Shown in pieces: positions 7,047-13,739 of a stretch of 28,171 nt of DNA. Origin of the DNA: Neisseria shayeganii 871 (GTDB lineage: Bacteria > Pseudomonadota > Gammaproteobacteria > Burkholderiales > Neisseriaceae). Made by a program: the position numbers and the translations under genes. The notes beneath the pieces were generated by a model. The model was given only the letters and a program-made list of their open reading frames with translations. It did not search any database and was not told where the DNA came from. Positions within the stretch are counted from its first letter, which is position 1, and each line of letters begins with the position of its first letter. The stretch is from positions 363,695 to 391,865 of the forward strand of contig NZ_JH164926.1 in the NCBI RefSeq assembly GCF_000226875.1, given 5' to 3'.

Positions 7047-7799
7047 ATGCCCGCCCCCGTTACCGTCACCACTTACAACATCCACAAAGGCATGTCGCCG
7101 CTCAACCGCAAACTGCTGCTGCCGCAAATGGCCGACGCCCTGCAAAGCATTGCGCCCGACGTGTTGTTTTTGCAGGAAGTACAGGGCGAACACCGCAAAC
7201 GCCTGCTCACCGTGCCTGATTTTCCCGCCGAGCCGCACGACGAACTGCTCGGCCGCCTGCTTTCCTACCACCGCAGCTACGGACGCAACGCCGTCTTCAA
7301 AGACCGCCACCACGGCAACGCCATCCTCAGCCGCCTGCCGCTCACCACCAAACACAACCTCAACGTATCGGTTAACCGTCTGGAGCAGCGCGGTATTCTG
7401 CATTGCGAAATCCAACCGCCCGGTTGGCGTTATCCCTTGGTTTGTCTGTGCGCCCACCTCAACCTGCGCGAGCCCGACCGCCGCAAACAATACCGCGCCC
7501 TCTACGATTACATCCACCGCCACATTCCGCACCACATCCCCTTGGTGCTGGCCGGCGACTTCAACGACTGGCGCCACCAATCCTGCCGCAATCTCGGCCA
7601 AGTGCTCGGTCTGGACGAAGCCTTTCTGCGCTTCAGCGGCAGCCGCCCCAAAACCTTCCCCGCCCGCCTGCCCGTGCTCAGCCTCGACCGCATCTACACC
7701 CGCCACCTCACCGTGCTCGACGCCGTCACCTACCAAGGCAAACCCTGGCAGCTCTTGTCCGACCACCTGCCCCTTTCCGCCACCGTGGTGCCGAAATAA
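7047..7799 (+). CDS. Endonuclease/exonuclease/phosphatase (EEP) family protein
   Basis: A 250-residue single-domain protein with the full EEP active-site series: TYNIHKG with the metal-near Asn, LQEV with the metal-binding Glu, HGNAILSR, CAHLNL, AGDFNDW with the catalytic Asp and Asn, SLDRIY, and the final SDHLPL with the catalytic His. The family cleaves phosphodiester or phosphomonoester bonds in nucleic acids or phospholipids using magnesium; substrate cannot be read from sequence. There is no signal peptide, so it is probably cytosolic. The ATG at 7047 begins 31 bases after the MITE-like repeat, so any promoter must lie in or before that repeat. No strong ribosome site is visible. It ends at a DUS hairpin shared with the convergent transporter gene. 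Confidence 0.88.
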   Translation: MPAPVTVTTYNIHKGMSPLNRKLLLPQMADALQSIAPDVLFLQEVQGEHRKRLLTVPDFPAEPHDELLGRLLSYHRSYGRNAVFKDRHHGNAILSRLPLTTKHNLNVSVNRLEQRGILHCEIQPPGWRYPLVCLCAHLNLREPDRRKQYRALYDYIHRHIPHHIPLVLAGDFNDWRHQSCRNLGQVLGLDEAFLRFSGSRPKTFPARLPVLSLDRIYTRHLTVLDAVTYQGKPWQLLSDHLPLSATVVPK

Positions 7800-7813
7800 A
7801 ACCCTCCCCTAAC

Positions 7814-7851
7814 AAAAGGCTACCTGAAACCATACTTTCAGGTAGCCTTTT
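7814..7851. terminator. Inverted DUS pair, bidirectional terminator
   Basis: Perfect 16-base inverted repeat (7814-7829 with 7836-7851, six-base loop) made of two exact DUS words (7817-7828, 7837-7848) extended by AAA/TTT. It lies between convergent genes, and on the minus side a run of seven T precedes it. Confidence 0.8.
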
Positions 7852-7882
7852 GCTAAAAAAACTAGATTTTTAAAACATATAC

Positions 7883-8761
7883 TTAGCTCGGAAACCAGCC
7901 GAAAAACGCCAACACCTTATCCAAATAATAAAAACTCGCCACCGCCGCCAAAGCCAGCACAATGCCGACTTGGTTGGCGGTGGCAATCTTTTCCTTAAAC
8001 ACCGCCGCCCCCACCAGCGTGCCCAACACAATCACGCCCAAATTCATGCCGGCAAACACCAGCGTCGGATCATTTTGATACGCCTGATGCGCTTTCAGAT
8101 AGAACAAGATGTTGCCGAAATTCAAAGCCCCCAGCAGCAGACCGCCCACCACATCCGCAGCTTTCAGCGCCTTGCCGCGCCACCACACATAACCCCACAT
8201 CAGCACACAGGCCAGCGCAAACGCCACAAACAGATTCAGCGACACCGCCTGCCCGGTTTTCGACAACTGCTTGAACAAAATATCGATCACGCCGAAGCCC
8301 AGCCACACCCCGCCCAGCCAAAACAGGCCGCCGCTGCCTTTTTTGCCGCCCTCCGGCTTATACAGCAGGCCGGCCAGCGCGGTGAACGCCAACACAATAC
8401 CGGCCGTTTTATTGAGCGTCAGTACCTCGCCGAACCACAAAAATGCCACCGCCACCGGCAAAGCCAGCGACAAACGCTGAGCCGCATCGGTACGCACAAT
8501 ACCCGCCTGCTCCACCGCCCGCGCCAGCACCACAAAAATAGTAGGCAGCAGCACGCCCAGCAGCAAAAACGGCCACAGCGCGCGCCAGTCGGCCTGTGCC
8601 AAAGAATGCAGCGGGGGTTTGAGCAGAAACCAGCAACACGCCCCGGCCACAATATAGTTCACCGCAATCGCGTGCTCGATCTGAATGCCGCGCCGGCGCG
8701 CCACTTTGAGCAACACTGACACCGCCACGCTGCAAGCCACCGCCGCCAATAAAAATTCCAT
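7883..8761 (-). CDS. DMT/EamA-family transporter
   Basis: A roughly 292-residue membrane protein with about ten hydrophobic helices, arranged as two five-helix halves as expected for the drug/metabolite transporter superfamily. Recognisable stretches are the N-terminal LLAAVACSVAVSVLLKVA and the C-terminal half with PTLVFAGMNLGVIVLGTLVGAAVFKE, where the Glu-rich loop after helix 9 is typical. The substrate is unknown. I place the start at ATG 8761 because AAGG lies nine bases before it; a GTG at 8779 would add six residues without a usable ribosome site. The gene is convergent with the EEP gene and divergent from ppx, and MITE copy 2 lies upstream. Confidence 0.85.
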   Translation of the reverse strand: MEFLLAAVACSVAVSVLLKVARRRGIQIEHAIAVNYIVAGACCWFLLKPPLHSLAQADWRALWPFLLLGVLLPTIFVVLARAVEQAGIVRTDAAQRLSLALPVAVAFLWFGEVLTLNKTAGIVLAFTALAGLLYKPEGGKKGSGGLFWLGGVWLGFGVIDILFKQLSKTGQAVSLNLFVAFALACVLMWGYVWWRGKALKAADVVGGLLLGALNFGNILFYLKAHQAYQNDPTLVFAGMNLGVIVLGTLVGAAVFKEKIATANQVGIVLALAAVASFYYLDKVLAFFGWFPS

Positions 8762-8800
8762 CGCCTCAAGCCTTGTCACTTCCGTTCAAAACGGCGCCGC

Positions 8801-8806
8801 ATTATA
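8801..8806 (-). promoter_or_regulatory. Candidate -10 box for the transporter gene
   Basis: On the minus strand a perfect TATAAT lies 40 bases before the ATG at 8761. No recognisable -35 is seen at the right distance. Confidence 0.35.
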
Positions 8807-8862
8807 TAGAAGCGGCCCGCCTCGGGCTACTTAAGCCCTGTGCGCTCTCTCCGTGGCAGCCC

Positions 8863-9029
8863 GAGACCTTTGCAACACCCCCATCTGCGGCGCATTTCTG
8901 CGTTGTGCGCTGCTCGCTCACTTGCCTATCTAGATGATATGTCTGTCCCACAGGGATTCCTGGCGTTCACGCTCGCTGCGCTGCTACGCCTTGAACTGCA
9001 TCCACATCTGGGTATTTTGCAAAGATCTC
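8863..9029. mobile_element. MITE-like repeat, copy 2 (167 bases)
   Basis: Shorter copy of the element at 6833-7015. The left end begins GAGACCTTTGCAA; the complement of the right end begins GAGATCTTTGCAA. About 19 of 25 terminal bases pair. It is flanked on both sides by AGCCC (8858-8862 and 9030-9034), a likely 5-base target duplication. No transposase frame is present. Confidence 0.78.
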
Positions 9030-9075
9030 AGCCCGTATTGCCGGCCGAAACCGCGTACCGGAAAATGGTGCGCAA

Positions 9076-9087
9076 AGGCTACCTGAA
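9076..9087 (+). repeat. DNA uptake sequence upstream of ppx
   Basis: Exact AGGCTACCTGAA, unpaired, between MITE copy 2 and the candidate ppx promoter. Confidence 0.85.
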
Positions 9088-9113
9088 ACCCGCTTCGCCG
9101 CCGCATTTTCATC

Positions 9114-9142
9114 ATGACAGCCCCCGCCCGACAAGGTAAGAT
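9114..9142 (+). promoter_or_regulatory. Candidate sigma-70 promoter of ppx
   Basis: ATGACA (9114-9119, five of six) and TAAGAT (9137-9142, four of six) with an ideal 17-base spacer, about 30 bases before the start codon. Confidence 0.55.
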
Positions 9143-9171
9143 ACGCGCTTTATTCCACTGCCGCCCCTTCA

Positions 9172-10665
9172 ATGATTCCAGACAATATGCTCGCCACGGT
9201 GGACTTGGGTTCCAACAGCTTCCGCCTGCAAATCTGCCAAAACCACAACGGCCAGCTGCAAATCATCGACTCCATCAAAGAAATGGTGCGCTTTGCCGCC
9301 GGTCTCGACCAGCGCAAAATGCTCGACGAGGCCTCGCAGGAGCGCGCCTTGGCCTGTTTGGCCAAATTCGGCGAGCGGCTGCGCGGTTTTCCGCCCGAAC
9401 AGGTGCGCACCGTGGCCACCAACACCTTCCGCGTGGCCAAAAACATCGACCAATTCATCCCCAAAGCCGAAGCCGCGCTGGGCTTTCCGATCGAAGTGAT
9501 TGCCGGCCGCGAAGAAGCCCGCCTGATCTACACCGGCGTGGTGCACACCCTGCCGCCCAACGGCGACAAAATGCTGGTGGTGGACATCGGCGGCGGTTCC
9601 ACCGAATTCGTGATCGGCTCCGACCTCCAGCCCACGGTAACCGAAAGCCTGAATCTGGGCTGCGTAACCTACAGCATGCGCTTTTTTCCGAAAAGCAAAG
9701 TCAGTGCGGAGAGCTTCCGCACCGCCGTCACCGCTGCCCGCAGCGAAATCCAGCGCATCGGCAAAATCCTCAAACTCAACGGCTGGGATTTCGCCGTCGG
9801 CACTTCCGGCTCCGCCCGCGCCATCCGCGACGTTACCGCCGCCCTCTTTCCCGAACAGGACGGCATCACCCTTGAAGCCATGCAGCACATCGCCCGCCGC
9901 TTGATCGGGGCCGGCAGCACCAAAAAAGCCCGTTTGGAAGGCTTAAAAGCCGACCGCATCGAAGTGTTCGCCGGCGGCTTGGCCGTGATGACCGCCGTAT
10001 TTGAAGAGCTGGGCATCCGCAGCATGACGGTAACCGACGCCGCCCTGCGCGACGGAGTGTTCTACGACCTCATCGGCCGCCAGCTCAACGAAGACATGCG
10101 CGACCAAACCATCGCCCGCTTCCAGCAGCGCTACCACGTCGGCCCCAACCAAGCCGAACGCGTGGCCGCCTTGGCCGAACAGTTTTTCGCCATGCTCTCG
10201 GCCAAGGAAGAGCCGAAAACCCGCAGCCACTGGCAGCAATATCTGCGTTGGGCCGCTTTGGTGCACGAAATCGGCATCGACATCGCCCACACCGCCTACC
10301 ACAAACACTCGGCCTACATCCTCGAGCAAGCCGATATGCCCGGCTTCTCGCGCAAAGAACAGCGTATTCTGTCCCTCCTGGTGCTCGGCCACCGCGGCGA
10401 CGTACGCAAACTGGCCGAGCTGCTTAACGGCAACCGCATGCTTTGGTTCGCCACCCTTTCCCTGCGCCTGGCCGCCCTGTTCTGCCGCGGCCGCCTGCCG
10501 CTCGCCCTGCCCGACGGCACCACGCTGGATTACAAACAGCGCCGCTACACCCTCAGCATCAACCGCCGCTGGCTGGACGACAACCCGCTCACCGCCGGCG
10601 CTCTGGCCGACGATGCCGCCCAATGGCAGAAAATCGGCCTGAATTTCGAAATCGTCGCCAAATAA
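9172..10665 (+). CDS. ppx: Exopolyphosphatase (Ppx/GppA family)
   Basis: A 497-residue Ppx/GppA phosphatase that removes terminal phosphates from polyphosphate; related enzymes convert pppGpp to ppGpp. The ASKHA fold is clear: phosphate loop 1 DLGSNSFRL near residue 11, the RTVATNTFRVAKN region, REEARLIYTGV with the catalytic Glu, and loop 2 DIGGGSTEF. The C-terminal half carries HD-like helices (LVHEIGIDIAHTAYHKHSAYIL). Full length points to Ppx rather than a short GppA-only form, but gppA function cannot be excluded. The start ATG 9172 is used; ATG 9187 (MLATVDLGSN) is also possible, as neither has a good ribosome site. A thioesterase gene follows 40 bases later on the same strand. Confidence 0.92.
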   Translation: MIPDNMLATVDLGSNSFRLQICQNHNGQLQIIDSIKEMVRFAAGLDQRKMLDEASQERALACLAKFGERLRGFPPEQVRTVATNTFRVAKNIDQFIPKAEAALGFPIEVIAGREEARLIYTGVVHTLPPNGDKMLVVDIGGGSTEFVIGSDLQPTVTESLNLGCVTYSMRFFPKSKVSAESFRTAVTAARSEIQRIGKILKLNGWDFAVGTSGSARAIRDVTAALFPEQDGITLEAMQHIARRLIGAGSTKKARLEGLKADRIEVFAGGLAVMTAVFEELGIRSMTVTDAALRDGVFYDLIGRQLNEDMRDQTIARFQQRYHVGPNQAERVAALAEQFFAMLSAKEEPKTRSHWQQYLRWAALVHEIGIDIAHTAYHKHSAYILEQADMPGFSRKEQRILSLLVLGHRGDVRKLAELLNGNRMLWFATLSLRLAALFCRGRLPLALPDGTTLDYKQRRYTLSINRRWLDDNPLTAGALADDAAQWQKIGLNFEIVAK

Positions 10666-10678
10666 AAACACGCCGCCT

Positions 10679-10690
10679 TTCAGGTAGCCC
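10679..10690 (+). repeat. DUS variant, 11 of 12
   Basis: TTCAGGTAGCCC; only the last base differs from the DUS. It lies between ppx and the thioesterase gene. Confidence 0.65.
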
Positions 10691-10705
10691 GAACCCGAAC
10701 ACACC

Positions 10706-11215
10706 ATGCATACCGAAACATACACCCCCAACGCCGCCCCAACGCCCCAGCACGAACTGCAGATGACCGTTTTGATGACGCCCGACATGGCCAACTTCAG
10801 CGGCAATGTGCACGGCGGTGACCTGCTCAAGCTGCTCGACCAAGTGGCCTATGCCTGCGCCAGCCGTTACAGCGGGCATTACTGCGTGACTCTGTCGGTG
10901 GACAAAGTCACCTTCAAAGAGCCGATACACGTGGGCGAATTGGTAACTTTCCTCGCCAGCGTCAACCACGTCGGCCGCACCTCCATGGAAATCGGCATCC
11001 GCGTCGAAGCGGAAGACATCCGCCGCCGCAGCGTACGCCACACCAACAGCTGCTATTTCACCATGGTGGCCATGCACGAAGGCAAGCCCGCGCCCGTGCC
11101 GCCTTTGGCCTTAAGCACCGACTTGCAGCGCTGCCGTTTTACTGCCGCCGAGCAGCGCAAAAAACTGCGGCTCGACAGCAGCCGCACCATTCCCTCTTGC
11201 GACATTTGCACCTGA
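10706..11215 (+). CDS. Acyl-CoA thioesterase, hotdog fold (YciA/YkhA type)
   Basis: A 169-residue hotdog-fold acyl-CoA hydrolase. It should hydrolyse acyl-CoA to free acid and CoA in the cytosol. The signature NVHGGDLLKLLDQVAYACA (from residue 34) includes the Asn, His-Gly-Gly and Asp positions of the active helix. CVTLSVDKVTFKEPIHVGE and GRTSMEIGIRVEAED follow, and HTNSCYFTMVAM closes the core, all typical of YciA and its Neisseria homologues. A 40-residue C-terminal tail ends in CDIC. Translation starts at ATG 10706 without a clear ribosome site. It lies between ppx and a lipoprotein gene with no apparent functional link. Confidence 0.9.
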   Translation: MHTETYTPNAAPTPQHELQMTVLMTPDMANFSGNVHGGDLLKLLDQVAYACASRYSGHYCVTLSVDKVTFKEPIHVGELVTFLASVNHVGRTSMEIGIRVEAEDIRRRSVRHTNSCYFTMVAMHEGKPAPVPPLALSTDLQRCRFTAAEQRKKLRLDSSRTIPSCDICT

Positions 11216-11265
11216 AAACCGTTGCCCGAACACCGGCCCCGCCACCACAACGCCGCGCCTCAGCT

Positions 11266-11277
11266 TTCAGGTAGCCC
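11266..11277 (+). repeat. DUS variant, 11 of 12
   Basis: TTCAGGTAGCCC between the thioesterase and lipoprotein genes, the same last-base change as at 10679 and 12509. Confidence 0.65.
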
Positions 11278-11309
11278 CTTGCCCAATCCGACCCTCAGGA
11301 GAAAACATC

Positions 11310-12494
11310 ATGAAACGTCTGCTGCTGTGCACCCTACTCAGCGCCGCCTGCCTCAGCGCCTGCGGCGAAAAAGACGCCCCATCCGCCCTGAGCTGCAGCG
11401 CCCCCGAAGTCGTGGAGGCGCTCAAGCAGCAAATCCGCCAGGAATCGGCGGTCCAAGCCGCCCTCGGCAACCATGCAGACCAACTGCCCAGCGTGTCCGA
11501 CGCTGCCGCCGTGAACAGCGGCCTGGAGGCTTTGGGCTTGGCGATCGACGACATCCGCACCGTCCAGCCCGCCGGCAAAGACAACGCGGCTTTGGCCTGC
11601 GAAGCCTCTCTCCGGCTCACGCCCACGGCCGATGCGGCGCTGAAACTGCAGGAAAGCTTCACCCGCTATATGAGCGTGCACGAAACCGACGGCATAGACA
11701 TGGAAAGCGTGATGAGCAACGGACTGAGGGCCGACGGCAAACAGGGCTACTTCCGCTCCCTTTCCTACACCGTACAAGCCACCGACGACGGCGCCAAAAC
11801 CGTAGTAGAACTGGACAGCAAAGCCGCTGCTGCCGCGCTTTCCCTGCCACTGCGCTTCTATCTCGCCCACGCCCAACTGAAACACGATGCGCAAGTGCTG
11901 GAGCAGGCGGCTTCGGCCGAGGCCGCCCGCCAGCAGGAACTCGACGCCCTCAACCAAGCCCAACTGCAAGCCCGGCTCGAAGCGGCGAAAAGCGAAAACC
12001 AAGGCTGGCACCGCCAGCTCAACCAACAGTGGCAAAGCCTGCCGCCCGCCGCCCGCGCCGCCCTGAAAACCGATCAAGAGCAATGGAACCGCCTGCGCGA
12101 AAGCGAATGCGCCTACTTCGGCAAATCGGAATCGAGCGAGCCGCTGGAGCAGGAAGTGCTGCGTTTGGAATGCGACTCCCAACGCATAGAGCAGCGGCTG
12201 CCTGAATTAGCGCAAAATGCCGAAACCCACCTCTTGGCCGCCGTCAACGAAGCCCGCCGCCAGAATCAGCAGGCCGATCAGGAAATCCGCCGCCTGTGGC
12301 AGAGCATTCCTGACGACGTAAAAACCATCATCGGTCAAGACTACCAAAACTGGAACAGCGCCACCTCCGCCAAATGTGCCGCCGCCGCCCAACAGGCCGG
12401 CAGCAACCATGCCGCCCAGCTGGCGCGCCTGCAATGCGAAACCGAAGAAACCCGCAGCAAAATTAACGAACTGCGCGGCTACGTGGTGCAATAA
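11310..12494 (+). CDS. Putative lipoprotein with two LprI-like (DUF1311) modules
   Basis: A 394-residue exported protein. The N-terminus is a lipoprotein signal (MKRLLLCTLLSAACLSAC) with lipobox LSA-Cys18, so it should be lipidated and held in a membrane. The first 200 residues are of no family I recognise. The second half is alpha-helical with two similar modules, about 225-297 and 313-392. Each has the pattern W-x-L-P-x-x-x-(20)-W-x-x-x-x-x-x-x-C followed by a Leu-x-Cys helix, which recalls the LprI/DUF1311 lysozyme-inhibitor-like domain. A role in envelope protection is only inferred. A good AGGAG ribosome site precedes ATG 11310. A DUS-type hairpin follows. Confidence 0.75.
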   Translation: MKRLLLCTLLSAACLSACGEKDAPSALSCSAPEVVEALKQQIRQESAVQAALGNHADQLPSVSDAAAVNSGLEALGLAIDDIRTVQPAGKDNAALACEASLRLTPTADAALKLQESFTRYMSVHETDGIDMESVMSNGLRADGKQGYFRSLSYTVQATDDGAKTVVELDSKAAAAALSLPLRFYLAHAQLKHDAQVLEQAASAEAARQQELDALNQAQLQARLEAAKSENQGWHRQLNQQWQSLPPAARAALKTDQEQWNRLRESECAYFGKSESSEPLEQEVLRLECDSQRIEQRLPELAQNAETHLLAAVNEARRQNQQADQEIRRLWQSIPDDVKTIIGQDYQNWNSATSAKCAAAAQQAGSNHAAQLARLQCETEETRSKINELRGYVVQ

Positions 12495-12507
12495 ACCCGC
12501 CGACGGC

Positions 12508-12548
12508 TTTCAGGTAGCCCGAGCACCCATACCGCAGGCTACCTGAAA
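12508..12548 (+). terminator. Inverted DUS pair after the lipoprotein gene
   Basis: A 12-base stem (12508-12519 with 12537-12548, 17-base loop) formed by a variant DUS (12509-12520, last base C) and an exact DUS (12536-12547). There is no T-run, so it may only partly terminate. Confidence 0.55.
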
Positions 12549-12581
12549 ACTCCGCCGCCTCTCCCGCTGCCTGGAAAACCC

Positions 12582-13115
12582 ATGGATTTAACCGAAACCC
12601 AAATTGCCTCCGAGCCGATTTTCAACGGCAAATTCGTCACCATCGCCCGCGACACCGTACGCCTGCCCAACGGCAACGAAAGCTACCGCGTCGTCATCCG
12701 CCATCCCGGCGCCGCCTGCGTGCTGGCGGTCACCGAACAAGACGAAGTGGTGTTGGTGCGCCAATGGCGTTACGCCACCGCCCAAGCCCTGCTCGAACTG
12801 CCGGCCGGCAAGCTCGACCACGGCGAAGACCCCGCTCTGTGTGCCGCCCGCGAGCTGGAAGAAGAAACGCCCTACCGCGCCGAGCGCGTGCGCCTGTTGC
12901 ACACTTTTTACACCGCCCCCGGCTTTTGCGACGAAAAAATGTATCTCTATCTGGCCGAAGGCGTCAGCGCCACCAGCACCCGCACGCCGGATGAGGACGA
13001 ATTTGTCGAAACCGTGTTGCTGTCGCGCCAGGCGGTTAAAGCGGCGATGCAGAACAACGAAATCCAAGACGCCAAAACCGTGGTCGGCCTGCAGTATTGG
13101 CTGCTCAACAGCTAA
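12582..13115 (+). CDS. Nudix hydrolase, ADP-ribose pyrophosphatase-like
   Basis: A 177-residue Nudix protein likely to split ADP-ribose or a similar nucleoside diphosphate sugar into AMP plus sugar phosphate. The Nudix box runs from Gly76 to Tyr98: G-x5-E82-x7-R90-E91-L-E-E94-E95, so the metal-binding glutamates are intact. The usual Gly near the end of the box is Pro97 here (EEETPY instead of EETGY). The FYTAPGFCDEKMYLYLAEG stretch after the box is typical of the ADP-ribose pyrophosphatase branch (NudF-like), which supports that substrate class. GGA lies about eight bases before ATG 12582. Neighbours give no hint of pathway. Confidence 0.87.
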   Translation: MDLTETQIASEPIFNGKFVTIARDTVRLPNGNESYRVVIRHPGAACVLAVTEQDEVVLVRQWRYATAQALLELPAGKLDHGEDPALCAARELEEETPYRAERVRLLHTFYTAPGFCDEKMYLYLAEGVSATSTRTPDEDEFVETVLLSRQAVKAAMQNNEIQDAKTVVGLQYWLLNS

Positions 13116-13161
13116 ACGGCGCCGGCTAGGGCCGCTCTGCTGAAACACCGCCACAGGCACA

Positions 13162-13236
13162 CAGCCGGCTGTTTCAGGTAGCCGCTCAGCACCGCCGGCG
13201 GTGAATCGCCACCTTAATCCGAGGCTACCTGAAACA
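13162..13236 (+). promoter_or_regulatory. Competing DUS hairpins over the start of the next gene
   Basis: A variant DUS (13173-13184) and an exact DUS (13222-13233) form a 14-base stem, 13170-13183 with 13223-13236. It buries both the GAGG (13221-13224) and the A of the ATG at 13236. The same left arm can instead pair with CTGAAACA at 13140-13147. A 10-base palindrome, CAGCCGGCTG, lies at 13162-13171. Regulation is inferred only. Confidence 0.4.
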
Positions 13237-13553
13237 TGCAGCAATTCACCCTCAACACGCCCGAAGGCATCCATCTGGGCTTCATCGTTTTCCTGCCGGA
13301 TGACGAATACGAAGAGCCGCCGCAAAGCGGCGTCTGTATGTTGCGCCTGCAGGCGGCGGATGCTTCTTCAGCGGAGCTACCGGCCGACAACCCGCTACAA
13401 GCATGGGCCGAACAGACCCTGCTTTGGCGTGTTGAAGGCGATACTCTCACCATTCACGATTCAACCGGCCACCCCGTCGCCGACCTGCGCCAGCAATACC
13501 TGCGCTTGGCAGGCAGGCTGTTTGTGTTGTCGGACTTAAACGGAAACCTCTAA
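13236..13553 (+). CDS. Hypothetical protein, 105 residues
   Basis: I do not recognise a family. The predicted protein is acidic, soluble and without a signal peptide or membrane helix; it looks like a small beta-rich domain (IHLGFIVFLPDDEYEE, TLLWRVEGDTLTIHD, YLRLAGRLFVLSDLNG). Reasons to think it real are its good length, codon use like its neighbours, and tight packing: it ends three bases before the ccoS start. The only ribosome site, GAGG at 13221-13224, overlaps the start of a DUS. Given its place before ccoS it might be translated as part of the same message. Function unknown. Confidence 0.65.
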   Translation: MQQFTLNTPEGIHLGFIVFLPDDEYEEPPQSGVCMLRLQAADASSAELPADNPLQAWAEQTLLWRVEGDTLTIHDSTGHPVADLRQQYLRLAGRLFVLSDLNGNL

Positions 13554-13556
13554 ACC

Positions 13557-13739
13557 ATGGGCAGCGTATTTATCTTGATCCCCATCAGCATCGTGTTGGC
13601 GTTTGTGATCGGCTATTTCTTTTGGTGGTCGGGCAAACACGGCCAATTTGACGATTTGGAAGGCCCCGCCCACCGCATTCTGATGGATGACGATTCGGTA
13701 CACGAAGAGGAACACGGCCACAGAAAGGACCAACCATGA
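13557..13739 (+). CDS. ccoS: Cytochrome cbb3 oxidase maturation protein CcoS
   Basis: A 60-residue membrane protein. One N-terminal helix (VFILIPISIVLAFVIGYFFW) is followed by the strongly conserved GQFDDLEGPAHRILMDDD block that defines CcoS/FixS. CcoS is needed to insert cofactors into the high-affinity cbb3 terminal oxidase, at the inner membrane. The His- and Glu-rich tail (VHEEEHGHRKD) could bind metal, an inference. Length is normal. It normally goes with ccoNOPQ or the copper ATPase gene ccoI, but none is in this window. Its stop overlaps the next start as ATGA, so the MFS gene is probably translationally coupled. Confidence 0.92.
   Translation: MGSVFILIPISIVLAFVIGYFFWWSGKHGQFDDLEGPAHRILMDDDSVHEEEHGHRKDQP

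Larger units (their letters stand above)
8762..9171. other. 410-base divergent intergenic region
   Basis: Between the transporter (minus) and ppx (plus). It holds a candidate transporter -10, MITE-like copy 2 (8863-9029), a DUS at 9076-9087 and a candidate ppx promoter at 9114-9142. Open frames across it are incidental. Confidence 0.7.

Noticed and set aside
6807..7219. Short frames across repeat copy 1 (and the like at 8840-9139)
   Set aside because: The same Arg/Leu-rich peptides appear in both repeat copies with different ends; they follow from the repeat DNA and have no ribosome sites.
8821..8838. GGGCT-N5-AGCCC inverted repeat upstream of the transporter
   Set aside because: A five-base stem in GC-rich DNA is expected by chance, and it overlaps no other signal.
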